From Ureaplasma miroungigenitalium (GTDB taxonomy: Bacteria > Bacillota_I > Bacilli_A > Mycoplasmatales > Mycoplasmoidaceae), in the NCBI RefSeq assembly GCF_025780085.1, contig NZ_JAOXHL010000001.1, positions 62,001 to 126,000 of the forward strand: a stretch of 64,000 nt of DNA. Direction: 5' to 3'. Position 1 is the first letter of the stretch, and the number at the start of each line of letters is the position of its first letter. Of this stretch, positions 1 through 12,210 are shown one piece after another. The notes beneath the pieces are model-generated. The model was not told the origin of the DNA. It did not search any database and saw nothing but the letters and a program-made list of their open reading frames with translations. The position numbers and the translations under genes were made by a program.

Positions 1-267
1 TAATAAAAAAAATAGACCTAAGGTCATTACTGCAATCGCTCATGGGTTGTTAGCTCATGTTTGACCGTTTTTAATAAAAGCACCCGCGATTAATAAACCA
101 ACGGCAATAACAAAAATACCTAAGACTGAATATAAACCAATCTTTGCATTTTTTTGCAATCGTTTTTCAACTTTTGTTTGTTCAAAAAACTTTTTTAGCA
201 TTTGATTTGTTTTTAAACTATCTAAATAAGTATGTGTCTGTTGTTCTAAAATGTGCATATAATCCAT
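1..267 (-). CDS. Small membrane protein, 3' end outside window (partial)
   Basis: The reading frame starts at ATG 267 (MDYMHILEQQ...) and runs through TGA-encoded tryptophans to the window edge, so only the first 89 residues are visible. Residues 1-38 are charged and probably cytoplasmic. A hydrophobic segment follows at about 42-65 (YSVLGIFVIAVGLLIAGAFI), and a second begins near residue 77 and continues past the edge. A weak TAGGA-like ribosome site sits directly before the ATG. It is divergent from the pepO gene across about 100 bases. I do not recognise the family. A small polytopic membrane protein is all the sequence supports. Confidence 0.55.
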
Positions 268-365
268 CCTAATCTTATCTATATTATAAATAATTATTAG
301 TATGTGTGGTATTAATATCCTAATTTTATATAATTAAATATATTTATGATATAAAGGAAAAGGAT

Positions 366-2270
366 ATGAAGTCAAAATATAACATAGAAGCATTAAAACA
401 AGATTTTTATGCCGAAGTCAATAAAGAATGACTTAAAAAAACACGAATCCCCCAAGATAAATCAGCTGTGGGTGGTTTTAGTCTTTTAGATAAAAAGATT
501 GAAAAAAACTTAAAAAAATTAGCTAATGAATGATGCAAAAAACCGGCATTAATTCCTAATGAAACTTTAGAAAATTTCATTAGTTTCTATAAAGTATGTA
601 AAAATCATAACTATAAAGAAACACTTGGTTTAACTAAATTAGTTCCTTCATTGGAAAAGATTTTGAATATTCAAAATTATGATGATATTCAAAAAAACTA
701 TATAACTTACGAATACGAAGGATTTATGTTACCTTTCGCTTTCGGTATTACACAAGATTTTGTGGACAATACTAAACAAGTTTTAGCTGTGGATCACCCT
801 CATCTAATCTTGCCTGAAAAATCATATTATGAAGATCATGAAAAACGTGACTTATTACTAAACAAATTCAAAGAAACTGTTGTGCAACTAGGTCTTTTAG
901 CTGGTTTTGAAAAAGATGTTTTAGAAACCATTGCTAAGGATGCTGTCGCTTTCGATGCTTTAAATATTGAAATGGCTAAATCAGCAACTGAACATGCCGA
1001 TTATGTTAAATCATATAACGTGTATAAATTAGCTGATATTAATGTAAAAACAACAATTTTTGATATTGCTGAAATTGCTAAAGAATTAGTTAAAGACCCA
1101 GATATTACTACGATTATCGTTGATAATCCGCGTTTTATTGAAGCTTTAAATACGATTTATAATCCAACAACATTTAAACTATTCAAAGCGCGTATGTTCG
1201 CTCATTTCTTAATGAGTAATGCCCAATATACAACAGAAGAAGCTCGTAGCCTTTTATTTGCTTACTCATCACTAATTAATGGTGCTAAAAAAATGATTAG
1301 CAAAACTAAGTTTGCATATCAATTAGCTACATCATATTTCAAAATGCCTTATGGTATCTATTATGCCCAAAAATTCTTTGGTCATAAAGCTAAGGCTAAA
1401 GTTGAAAATATGGTTGAAACAATGATTAACGTTTATAAAGAACGTTTACAAAAAAATACATGATTATCTAAAGCAACTATCGAAAAAGCAATTTGTAAAT
1501 TAAACGCTTTAGAACCTAAAATTGCTTTTCCCAATAATTATGAACCGTACTATGATCAATTAAAAACAACAGCAGATAACATTTTTGATAATATACAAGC
1601 CTATTCAAAAGTTATTACAGCTTACCATTATGCACAATACATGCAACCAATTAAAGACTATTGAGAAATGAGTCCAGCTACTGTCAACGCTTATTTCCAT
1701 CCATTTAAAAATGTCATTGTCTTCCCTGCAGCTATTTTAGATGAACCATTCTTTTCATTAAAATATTCTAGTTCACGTAACTATGGTGGAATTGGAGCCG
1801 TGATTGCACACGAGATTTCTCATGCCTTTGATAATAATGGATCACAATTTGATGAAAAAGGTAATCTAAACAACTGATGAACTGATCAAGATCGAATTGA
1901 ATTTGATTTACGTGCTAAAAAAGTAATTGACATGTTTGATCAAATTAAGACTCCTTATGGAATGAGTAATGGATTATTAACTGTTTCTGAAAACATTGCT
2001 GACTTAGGTGGTTTCATGTGTGCTTATGAAGCAGCTAAAAAAGAAAACGACTTTGATGCTAAAGATTTCTTTTATGGTTGAGCTAGCGTTTGAGCTTGCA
2101 AACACCGAAGCCAATATGCACAATTATTAATAAAATCTGATGTACACTCATTAGCGAAATTACGAGCTAATGTCCAAATTAGTAATTTTGATGAATTCTA
2201 CCAAGTATTTGATGCCCAAGAAGATGACAAAATGTATTTAGCGCCAGAAAAAAGAGCTGTTATTTGATAA
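366..2270 (+). CDS. pepO: M13-family zinc oligoendopeptidase (PepO/neprilysin-like)
   Basis: 634 residues, the usual size of bacterial PepO. It shows the M13 signatures in order: substrate-binding NAY motif (VNAYFHP), zinc motif HEISH with first His at residue 482, and the downstream glutamate ligand in ENIADLGG (E542). The C-terminal part has the WWT and W-A-x-x-W-x-C blocks seen in the family. No signal peptide or membrane segment is visible, so it probably acts in the cytoplasm, cutting peptides of limited length after import. Purine-rich AAAGGAAAAGG lies just upstream of ATG 366, supporting this start. The gene stands alone and ends at a strong hairpin terminator. All catalytic residues appear intact. 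The family assignment is firm; the in vivo substrates are inferred. Confidence 0.93.
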
Positions 2271-2293
2271 ATAATAAAATTCATTAGGAATAA

Positions 2294-2320
2294 AAAAACA
2301 ACGTGACACGTTGTTTTTTT
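2294..2320. terminator. Bidirectional intrinsic terminator after pepO
   Basis: Inverted repeat ACAACGT-GAC-ACGTTGT followed by a T run on the plus strand and preceded by an A run, so it can also stop transcription arriving from the convergent minus-strand gene. Confidence 0.8.
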
Positions 2321-2407
2321 CTTTTGTTTTATTTGTATAAATATCTCTTGTGTATTTATATAGATAAAAAACAGATATGTCGGTTGACTTATCTGTTTTT
2401 ATGTTTT

Positions 2408-5400
2408 CTAGTTAATTAGTAGTGGTTTGTTGCTTGTGAGAGCTTTTTGATATTTCAAATAGTTAACACCAACGATTATGAAGGCTGCACATAGAATTGT
2501 GGCTCCAATAATTGATAGTGGCATGCATCATGCATATAAACCTTTATAAGTATCTGATGTTTGATAATTAACCCCAAAACCTACAACAAAAGCAATGGCA
2601 GCAATTTGAATAATTAATGTGAACACAGGTAACGGTGTTTTACATCTAATTAAATCAGCATAACGAATAATGATTAATGCTAATGGATAGAATCAACTTA
2701 GTAAGAAGATATGAATGAATGCATTTTTGTGACTAAACTCATTAGCTATGTCGTTAGCATCAATATGTTTAAATAAGCGTGTAAATGGATTGACTTTATT
2801 AATCTTTTGGACAAAGAATTCATCCGTTTTAACTCATAGACGATCTACTAAGTATTTAGTTTGGTCTAAAGCCACTTGGGCATCTGGTGATTTCAAGTTA
2901 TTAATAGTTTCTTGCGTTTTTAGATCAATAGCTTGTGGAATGAAGACTTGATTCATTAATGCATTATTGACAAAATCGTTGAATCGATTATTTTGAATCA
3001 TACTTAAACCTTGAGCATATAAACCTTGTTCAAGATTTAACTTATCAAGAATTTTTGTTTGTACGCCCATAATTATTTTCTTTAAAACTAATGGGTTGTT
3101 GTGTACTTGGTCTTGTACAGTCTTTGTTATTAAATTAACGAAAGCGTTATTAACTAATTGGCTATCTAAAATCGTTAAAATTTTAGTTTGTGCTAAGTAT
3201 TTAGCTTGCGATAATACTGCTGGTGAATTTAATTGAGTTTCAACTAAACCTTTGTAAGCGTTATTGACTGATTGTTCAAAGTTAGCTAATAAATTGTCAT
3301 GGAATTTAGTTTGGTACAATCCTTGCAAAATTTCTTTTTGCACACCTAATAATAATTGATTAAAAGGTAGTTCAGGATGTTGAACACTAAGTGCTTGAGC
3401 CTTTTTTTGAACAATTTGGTTAATCACTGCTACAAGACCATGATTTTGTAAACCTTGAGTAATTTGTCCATCAATTTGGTTGGGTGCGATAATTTTTTGA
3501 ATAATTCCCAAAGCAACTTCATGTTCAACTTTATGTTTCATTAATTCTGAACGTTGAATACCTTGCATTATGACATTATCTAAGACTGTGTTGAATTGAT
3601 TATTTTGGATTGCTTGCATAACTTGAGGATCAAGTGTTGTTTGGTTTGTCAGTTTCTTAATCAATTCAGATTGTACTAAAATTAAAGCAGCAGCTTTATG
3701 TTCGGGATCACTTAAATTCAACGCTTCAACTTGGTTAGTAATATATTGATTAACTAGTGCATAGAATTCAGTGTTAAGTACATCCTTGTTCAAAATCTTT
3801 TTAGTAATTTCTGCTTGCACTAAAATAGTTAAATTTTTATCAGCTAAATTTCTAAAGTAATTATCTACAGCCTCATTGAAATTAGTTAGTAAACTATCGT
3901 TATAAGCTGATTGATATAAACCTTGTAAGATTTCTTTTTGAACAGCAACTGTTGCTTGTTCCAAAGATAATTGCGGATTTGCTTGATGAATTGATTGTGC
4001 TTTTTGTGTAACTAAAGTATTCACTAATTCGGTTGTTTGATTAGTTAGCATCATTTGGAATACAAGAGGGTCTAAAGTTGGTGTCTTCATTAAATTTTTA
4101 ATTACATCAACTTGATAACTTAAGATCAACTCATTAAATTCAGTTGGTTTTGTTGCTTTAATTTGTTCAATAATTACATTGACTGCTTGGTTAAATTGAT
4201 TAGCTTGGACCATTTGAACTAATTGAGGATCAAGAGTTGTTTGTTTTGTTAAACGTTTTAAGAATTCAATTTGTACACTTTGTGTTGCTAAATTAAGAAC
4301 ACTCGGATCATTAGCTAATTTATCTGCTGCAATTTTCTTAATCATTGCATTTAAAGTAGCATCAAAACCTTCTTTTTCTAACATTGTTAAAATGTTTTGG
4401 TCTAGAGGTTGGTCGTTATTTAAACGCGTTAATAGTTTTACATGAATTGCTTGTTCAAATAAAGCTCGTCCTTCTGGTGTTTGAGCAAAACCATCGATGA
4501 TCTTATGAACATTATTTTCATCTTCTAATAGTTTTTTTCTAAACAATTCATATAAATAAGCTGGTGGAGCATTTTCTTCGACAGGAATAATTAAATCTTG
4601 GTTGCGTGCATACAAGTTACTAAAACCTTGAATACTAAAAGCAAAAATAATTCCTAAAATAATTGTAGTACATGATCCATAAATCACGATTGTTCAGAAT
4701 AATTCTGGTTTGTGGAAACGTTGTTGACGAATCATTTGTTTATCAAATAAATAAACTAAATAATCCGAAATACCAAACAAGAACATTTGCATAAACATCA
4801 TTGCTTGATATCAAATAATCCGCGCTGATTGCATGTATAATGGTGTTGAACCAACCATCTTATCATTAATCACATGGAATAAAGCAATCATTGTAAACAT
4901 CTTGATAACAGATGTGAAGACAGAAACTAATGTATAGTCTCATGTGGCTTTTAAAATCGCCATAAATTGTGTGCGTAATAGAACTAGTTTATCACGTAAA
5001 TATAAGTGGGTTGCGTTAATATAAGCAAAAATACTCATACTAACTACAAAACTAGCAATACTTAAACCGATTCCGAATCCTGGATATGTTAAATTAGATA
5101 ATAACCCAATTAAACATGCTAATCCTAAACCGCAAACATATAAACTAATTTCAAAAACATAATACATAATTCGATTCTTTAAGAAACGAGATTTGTATAA
5201 AATTGATAATCAATATTGTTTTAAACAAGAGAATAAGATTAATCCGCAAGAAGCATAAATATAAAGCATCCCTTGTTCTTGAGTATATAACGTATTAACG
5301 TGAATATTCGCGTATTGATTATATACGTGCGCTGTTGGGAAATAAATAATTAATAAAAAGATCCCAAATAATAAAGCATAAATACTCCCTGCTTGTTGAG

Positions 5401-5719
5401 AAGACTTATTTAAGCTAAATTGATGTTTATCTCTAGCATGGAAATTGTTCGAATACAAAGCAATTAAAACGCCGACGATCCCCCCTAATTGTGCAAAAGC
5501 TAATTGGAAGACCGTAATATAGCTAATACTTTGAACTCCAAAAGCACCATCTTTTAAACCTGTTGCCATACTCACGACAACAAGGATTAATGCTAAGGAG
5601 ATTAAAACAGAAGAAGCAATGAAGCGGGCCGAACCGTGTAAAAATCGTTTAATAACACTTTTGGTTGAGCTATCAAATGCTAGATTCTGTAATGGCGTTT
5701 GATATTGATGAACACTCAT
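2408..5719 (-). CDS. Giant membrane protein with a central helical-repeat domain
   Basis: 1103 residues. I chose ATG 5719 (MSVHQYQT) because AAAGG lies 9 bases upstream. The N-terminal ~365 residues contain about eight to ten hydrophobic segments (for example LISLALILVVVSMATGL and IYALLFGIFLLIIYFPTA). Residues about 370-970 are soluble, rich in Gln, Asn and Leu, cysteine-free, and built from diverged units of the type VQxExLKxLxxxTTLDPQ then NQFNxxVxxxI. One longer unit, VQKEILQGLYQ, occurs twice. Three to four membrane segments close the C terminus (ending LLIN). The pattern AFAQLGGIVGVLIALYS in the N-terminal half recalls MATE-type transporters, but this is weak. If correct, the repeat block is a large extracellular or cytoplasmic insertion. 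Function unknown. It is a single unbroken frame, not several genes. Confidence 0.75.
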
Positions 5720-5734
5720 AACAAAAAACCTTTC

Positions 5735-5740
5735 ATTATA
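5735..5740 (-). promoter_or_regulatory. Candidate -10 element (TATAAT) for the giant membrane protein
   Basis: TATAAT on the minus strand, 15 bases before ATG 5719. No convincing -35 is visible. It lies so close to the Shine-Dalgarno-like AAAGG that both cannot function as drawn, so either the -10 call or the leader is wrong. Confidence 0.3.
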
Positions 5741-5852
5741 TAACATAACAACATAACAAGTTGTCTCTATTATTTTACTCCAAAATAATTGCTTATTTTT
5801 TTAAAAAACAAGACTTTACTTCTTTTCATTGAAAAATCAGCAAAAAGTGGAC

Positions 5853-5882
5853 AAAAAAAAGAACCAGCACTGGTTCTTTTTG
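5853..5882. terminator. Intrinsic terminator for the 884-residue lipoprotein gene
   Basis: Stem AGAACCAG/CTGGTTCT with a two-base loop, flanked by an A run and a T run, 13 bases after the stop of the minus-strand lipoprotein gene. Confidence 0.8.
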
Positions 5883-5894
5883 AATATTTTTTAA

Positions 5895-8549
5895 TTATGC
5901 TGCAGGAGTTAAACGTAGTTTTGAATTGATATCAATATTTGTTCATTCTGCTAAGTCTTCATCCATACTACTTTGGATTAAAATACCTTCAAGTAAGAAT
6001 TCAAAGTTTTCGTTTGGATTTTCAACGTTGAAAGTCACAGAGAAACTGTCTGTAGCACTGTTGATAATCGCACCTTCAGAATCAAATGTTTTCGCGAAAT
6101 TACCATCAGCATTTAAATATTTACCTGAAAAAACAAATTTGATTGGGAAAGTAATGTCATCTAATTCATAATCATCATTAGCAAAAGCTTTTAAAATCAT
6201 TTCTTTACTAATGTTTGGATTAGTAAATGTAATTGTAACGCTTGTTTTATCTTCGTTAAATTTATAAGTGGCTTGTTTATATGAACTACCAAGCAATGTT
6301 TCCGGTGTAACATCCCCTGAAATTGGGTTAACTGGTTTTTCTGGGTTAGATGTTCCACTAGAACCACCAGTTCCTTCACCAAAATCAATACCATCATATT
6401 CTTGAACATCTTTAGAAGTATTTAATGTTGTAAAGATTGTACCGATTGGTGCTTTGAATTGTACACCTTCAATTTCATGTTGCATTTGCGGATCACTATA
6501 GAATCTAACAGCTTTTAATTTGTAAAACATATTGGCTGTAATATATTTTGTATCAACAGCATCATATGATCGTTTACCTCTGAATTCTAGATATAAACGA
6601 CCAGCAAAATCGACTTCGTTAGGTTCTGATTTAATTAATGCTTTGTCGGTTTTGTGACCACTTAAATCATATTCTTCGACTTCAAAAACAACAAATGTGC
6701 CTGGTTTAACTTTAGTTAATTTTTTACCATTAGAATCTAAAAAGTGTAATCAGATATTAAAACTATGGGTTTTACCTGTTTGTTGTAAATCTTCATTAGA
6801 TGTATTTCCACTATAAAGTGGTAATATCGTTAAAATAGTATATTTAGTACCGTAGTGACCATCTAAATTGTTAGTAAAAATATCACCCATTTTGTTTAAT
6901 GGTAAGGCTGGTAGACGTTCATAATCAAATCATTGATAATCTGATTTAGTATACTCTAATTCATATTGTGTTTTTGCTTGTTTATCTTTTAGTGATACTG
7001 GTGAATAAAATGGTGTTCCATTAATTGTATCGATTTTAGCTAATGTAGGTTTACTTGATGATTCATCCCCTCAACCAGATTCTACTTGAATCATTTTAAT
7101 GTAGTATCGTTCAGGTGCTGAGTTGAATGCTAAACCTCCATTTCGTGTTGTAAAAACAACTTTTAAGAAACCATCATCATAACTAGCACGTTCTGCATAA
7201 ACATCATCTTCATTTTCACGAGGTGATCCAATTAAATTAGCGTTTGGTGTAGCTACTACTTTAAAAGATTTGTTTTTTAATATCATCGGATTATCTACAC
7301 GTAATTTTAATTCGTATTGATTGTCTCCTAAAGATAAAACATGGCTATTTTGTTCATCTAAATAAACATTTGTGTCAGTGTTATTTGAATCAGTTGAATT
7401 AATTGAAAGACTAAATGGTTTCATGCCGTTTGTTAGAATTGTTTCAAAAGGATTTGAACCAACTTCATTATATAATTCTACTTTTACTAAACTATATTTC
7501 TTTGACTTATCAATAGGCGTTTTAAATTTAGCCATCAGCGTTGAACGTTCAATTTCTTTGGCTTCACTACCTATTAATTCGCCCACTAATTCATTTGCTT
7601 CATTAACTTCTTGAATGAAAACCCTAGCCATAGCACCGCTTCGACGTGTAATGCTTAAATGTAAACCATATTCATCTTCTTCACTATAGTTTTTTCCTAG
7701 GTAAACTAATCCATGTTTAGCATCTGTATAACTAATCGTTGTTTGAGCTAAGAATTTGTTTTCTAATTTTGCATTAGCATCACCTTTAAATGAAGTTAAT
7801 TTTAATTCAGCAGATGATGCTTGAGGGTTAGGATTTGGATTCTCATTTCCATTCCCATTTGCAAAAACCGTAGAAGGAATGTCAAAAGTAAAGACTGTAG
7901 ATGTTTGATTATTTTTAGTTAGTTTATAAGAAACAACCAACTTATCTGCTTCTTTGCTAGCTGAAACGAAGATAACTGTTGCTCCTTTATCAGTTGAAGT
8001 TAATGTATAAACTTCGTTCGTTGTTTTAGCATCAGCAAACGAAACTTTACTTGCATCAACATAATTAATTGTTACTGTCTTTTTTAAGGCTTCAAAATCT
8101 ACTGTACCATGTTCGTCATGGTCATGATCATGATCATCGTGGCCATGGTCGTGATCGTGATGATTCTCATGAGCAGCGTGGTCGTGTAAAAAGTGTTCAA
8201 TGTCTAATTCTTTTGTAAAAATTTCTGATGATTCATTATTTTTAGTTAATTTATAATCAATTGTAATTCTATCAGTTGTTTTCTTAGCACTAATAAATTC
8301 TACTGTTACACCAACTAAAGTATTTTTACAAATAAACAAATCCTTAGTTAGAGTTGTTGGCACGTCTTCAAACTTGGTTTCGTGATTATTTTTATAACTA
8401 ATTATTGTGTTTCGGTTTAAAACTTTTCAGTCAATTTTTGTATCATCTGAATTTTCTTTTTTACAACTAGCTGCAACAGCTGTTACAGCGGTAATCATAG
8501 CTAGTGATCCAACGCTAGCTAATAAAAAGCGTTTATTTATTTTTTTCAT
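5895..8549 (-). CDS. Surface lipoprotein with a 13-histidine tract
   Basis: 884 residues. Starts MKKINKRFLLASVGSLA and has a lipobox ending AVAASC (Cys about 29), so it is predicted to be acylated and exposed on the membrane surface. GGAG lies 7 bases before the ATG. Residues about 60-115 and 150-230 hold two copies of a ~60-residue unit (xTVxFxSAxKxxDxIxIxYKLTKNN) also present in the lipoprotein at 29864-31795; it resembles the mycoplasma lipoprotein-associated domain (Lipoprotein_17 type). Between them, residues 120-148 contain 13 histidines, including HDHDHGHDDHDHDHDEH, a likely divalent-metal site. The C-terminal region has the phrase TLNTSKDVQEYDG, matching TLNTQKDVHDFDG of the 610-residue lipoprotein at 55572-57404. 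It follows the ABC exporter cluster by 105 bases. The ligand is unknown; nickel or zinc binding is inference. Confidence 0.82.
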
Positions 8550-8654
8550 ATTTACTCCGTTTTTTTGATTTTCTATATAAATTTTAGAAATCAATATATT
8601 CCATTTTATTTAAAGTAGTTCATGGAACTTAAATAGTTCATTTAAGTATTAATG

Positions 8655-9704
8655 TTATTTCTTATTAACCTTCGAATCAAGGATTTCTACTACTAAATAA
8701 TCGATAGGTTCTCCGCCATAAAAATCATTAATATTGTTAATATGTAGTTCTGAATACTTAGCAATTAGCTTTGTACCCGATTCACTACCTCGTTTTGCAT
8801 CCATATATTTGGCTAAACTAAATTTCTTTAATAAATCTTTTTTGAAACTTTTTAGTTTAGGCAAGGTCGTTAATCTTTCATAAAGGGTGATTGAACGCAA
8901 ACCGTGTTGTTGATCTTTATCATCTAAAGCTTGTGTTGTTGAAATTCGCATTCAATAACCATCTTTATTTAAAAGATAATATTCAACTTCAGTGACACGC
9001 ACATCAATTTTTTCTTTCGTGTCTGGATCAATAATCGTTTCTTTTGTTGAAGCTAAATCATTAGTGTTAACAACTTTAACTAATTCAACAAACTGGTTAT
9101 TTTTAGCACGATAGAACTTTTCATTTAGTGTATTATCGCTAATTAAATCTGATAAACTTTGCTTAATTAAAATTGTGGGGTCATCACTTTTTTCAGGGTT
9201 TAGTACATAAACAAAGTTTGAGATGTTAAATAAGAATCACAATCAGTTATTTGTAAAAGGTCCATAAGTCGCTAAATATCTCTGACGTTTAGCCATGTAT
9301 GGCGTGAATTCATTAAAAGGGTTAAACCCCTTAGAATCATTTTCATTATTTAATGGGTTAGCATAAGCATAAGCATCACGTAACTCAGTTAAATAACCAT
9401 TATCAATCGCTTTTTGTTGACTAATAAATTTTTGACGATCATCTGGGTTTGGGAAAATATCTTTTAGCATTAGACTAATTGGTGTATTTTTTAAAAATAA
9501 TGATCATTCATAGGATTGGGTTTCATTTTGAATTTCAAATTTCTTTAAATTTAAATTTGAACTAACACTTGTGCCTTTATCATTTTTACAACTACTAATA
9601 ACAGTTGCACATGCTCCTAGAGCACTGATTCCAGCAATGCTTGCTAGCGATCAAGCTAATCATTTTTTATTTTTTAATAAACTTTGGTTTTTTTTCATTG
9701 CCAT
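8655..9704 (-). CDS. Membrane-anchored accessory protein of the ABC exporter cluster
   Basis: 349 residues. ATG 9704 (MAMKKNQSLL) is preceded by AAGGA, which overlaps the stop of the gene upstream; ATG 9698 is an alternative. A hydrophobic stretch at about residues 18-38 (WSLASIAGISALGACATVI) is followed by SSC, so it is either a lipoprotein or a single-span anchor, and the rest is hydrophilic and outside. Near residue 155 it has NNWLWFLFNISNFVYVLNP, which resembles two segments of the neighbouring 832-residue protein (WLWTLLNINKFEFLFNP and WYFVFTHLEHFEFLF). That points to a shared domain. It is the last gene of the permease-ATPase-832-349 cluster. No known family recognised. Confidence 0.7.
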
Positions 9705-9711
9705 AGTCTGC

Positions 9712-12210
9712 TTAATCCTTTCAAACCATTACCATCTTAGCTGGTAATCCGTATTGCTTAACAAGCTTCTTTTCAAAAATGTCGTAGTGACGTTGGTCAC
9801 CATGAATGTATGATAAGTGGAAATTGTTTGTTAATGTAGAAATAGAGATACTTAATTTTGATGATTTAAATGTTAAGGTGTAGGGGTATAATTTAATTCC
9901 CATATTATTGTTGATTTTATTTTTTGTATAAATATTAAATCAGAATAATGAATTGTTTTTCTTTAACATTAATTCACGACTTAACGCATCTGAGTTATGT
10001 GCTTTAGACACGTCAGTTTCTTTTAATTCTTCATAAATATGGTCCCCAAATCTAAATGGTTTATATGGTGCTGATAACGATAGGTTAGTTAAATACTCTT
10101 CACTATGGTGAGCACCTGTATCTAAATTAGTCGGTAATTTAAATCAATCTACAAATAAGAACTCAAAGTGTTCTAAGTGCGTAAAGACAAAATATCAGTT
10201 TTTAGATAACAATTTAGAATAAGCATCGGCACGCGAATCAAAGATGGTTTTATCTTCAGGGTTAGCTGGTTGATCAAATTTCTTGTGATATTCTTTTGCA
10301 TAAGCTTTTAATTCTGCAATTAAATTAGCTTGGTATTCTGGGTCGTTTTGTTCTTTGACGTAGTCGTTAATTAAGACTGAATCATAATCGTATATTTCGT
10401 TTAACAAACTCTTGATGATTTCTTTTGAAATTCTTTGTTCAACTGATTCATTCTTAGATACAACATCTAAATCATGGTTGTTGTATTTACTCAAAAATTC
10501 GGGAATTTTTGTTTCTTTTTTAGTAATTACTTGTTTATCTTTTGGTTCAATAGTATCTAAGAAAATATCTGCTTTAACTGATCGTAAAGTATAAATTTTA
10601 AATGGTGTTGTTTGCTGTAATTCTTGTGCTACTTGGTAGTTATAAGTTAGCATCCGCGGTTTTAGATTGAAATGATAGTTAGATTGTTCAAATTCTTTAC
10701 GTAAATTGTCACGTTCATTCTTTTTAATTTTAGCAATTTGATCAGGATCTGTTGTGTATCCATATTCATCAATTTCATCATAAATCCCTTGTAATTCATC
10801 ATTGAACTCTTGATCATATAAAGCTTTTGTTTTTTGTTCAAAAGTGTTTGCAAAATTAACTAGTTCGTCGTGTTGAATTTCGTGATCAAAAACAAATAAA
10901 TCCCAATCTAAACGACCATAGAATAATTCTTGGTCATCTTTTAATTTTGTTAAACGCATAATTTTATTATGATCATATACCATGTAATAAACTGATTTTT
11001 CTTGATAAAAATCATCTGGTGTATGTTCTCATTTATATTCATAAATTTCGTTATACGTTGTGTCATTAATACTAATAACATTGTTATTTTCGTTTCAAAT
11101 TTCAAAAATACCTGTTACTTCATCACCAACATGGTAATTTTGGAACAATTCAGAATCCCCTAAATTAGTATCATGTGTTAAATCGAATTTCAAAAATTCT
11201 TCATGTTTAGTATTTTTGATTTGGAAAATTAAATCGTTAATTGTGAAAGCTTGAAAATGCATCGCAGACAAGTATTTGTTTAAATATTTTTTTTGATTTT
11301 TAGCATCTATCGTGTATAAACTAACTACTTCATAACGTTTGTTTTTATCAAGTTGGGTGTTTGTTAGATCTAAAGATAGGAAATTTTGCTCTTGATGCAT
11401 AGCTTGCGTAATAATATGGTTTTGTTGATCTTTGAAATCAATATAAATCGGTTGATTAATTTTTTCATTGGCAATGTCAACATAAAGATTTAAATGGTCA
11501 TTTTCATACATATAAACTTTGTTAATTAACCGTTGGTCATTATTCAAATTATAAACACGTTTTACCATATCGATTTTATCGATTGTTTGATCAACTCCAA
11601 TAAAATTGTAAAAGTGCCCTTTAGGTAATTGGTTTGTATCAAATAAAGCGATTTGGCGGTTATCAATTTGCTGAATTGTTGTTTTTATTTGTGTTTTATT
11701 TTGTACAAACAACTCTTCTTCACCTTTGAATCAACGATAACCATCGTGTCCATAAGGGTTGAATAAGAATTCAAACTTATTAATATTTAGAAGGGTTCAT
11801 AATCAATCGGTAGTCATACTACTAAACAATTGATCACGAGAACGAATACGCGTTCGTTTGTAACGTTTATTAAAGTTTAAATCACCTTTTTGCGCATCAT
11901 CATAACCTTTTGTTCGGTGCGGATTAAAGAAAGAAAGGGCTAACTTTAAATCCTGAATGTGGGCTGTACTAATTTGCTTTTGTGAAAAGGCATATTGAGC
12001 AGCCTGACTTGTATCTTGATTAAAAAATGAATCAATTAAATTTTCATATTCAGGTGATAGCAAGGAATGAGCTTTTTGTAGTTTTGTTTGATATTGCTCT
12101 TCCGATTTTTGTTTAACTCCTAAGCAAACAGCTAGGGATACAATACTAGAAACAGCAGCGATAGAACCTAAAACTAAAGGAATAATTAGTTTTTTATTCT
12201 TGATTTTCAC
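9712..12210 (-). CDS. Large membrane-anchored protein of the ABC exporter cluster
   Basis: 832 residues. I place the start at GTG 12210 (VKIKNKKLIIPL) because AAAGGGA lies about 8 bases upstream; a TTG 30 bases further upstream is possible. The start lies inside the end of the ATPase gene (17-base overlap), suggesting translational coupling. A single N-terminal membrane segment at about residues 8-33 (IIPLVLGSIAAVSSIVSLAV) anchors a long hydrophilic outer part rich in Asn, Lys, Asp and Tyr, without cysteine-rich or repeat-toxin features. Two internal segments near residues 138 and 670 share the aromatic pattern W-[LY]-x-[VT]-x-x-x-[NL]-x-x-x-F-E-F-L-F, also seen in the next gene, so it may contain two copies of that domain. 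Probably an extracytoplasmic partner of the transporter. Specific role unknown. Confidence 0.72.

Noticed and set aside
5735-5746. Upstream ATG (MLYNERFF) as start of the giant membrane protein
   Set aside because: It overlaps TATAAT and has no ribosome site, whereas ATG 5719 has AAAGG nine bases upstream.
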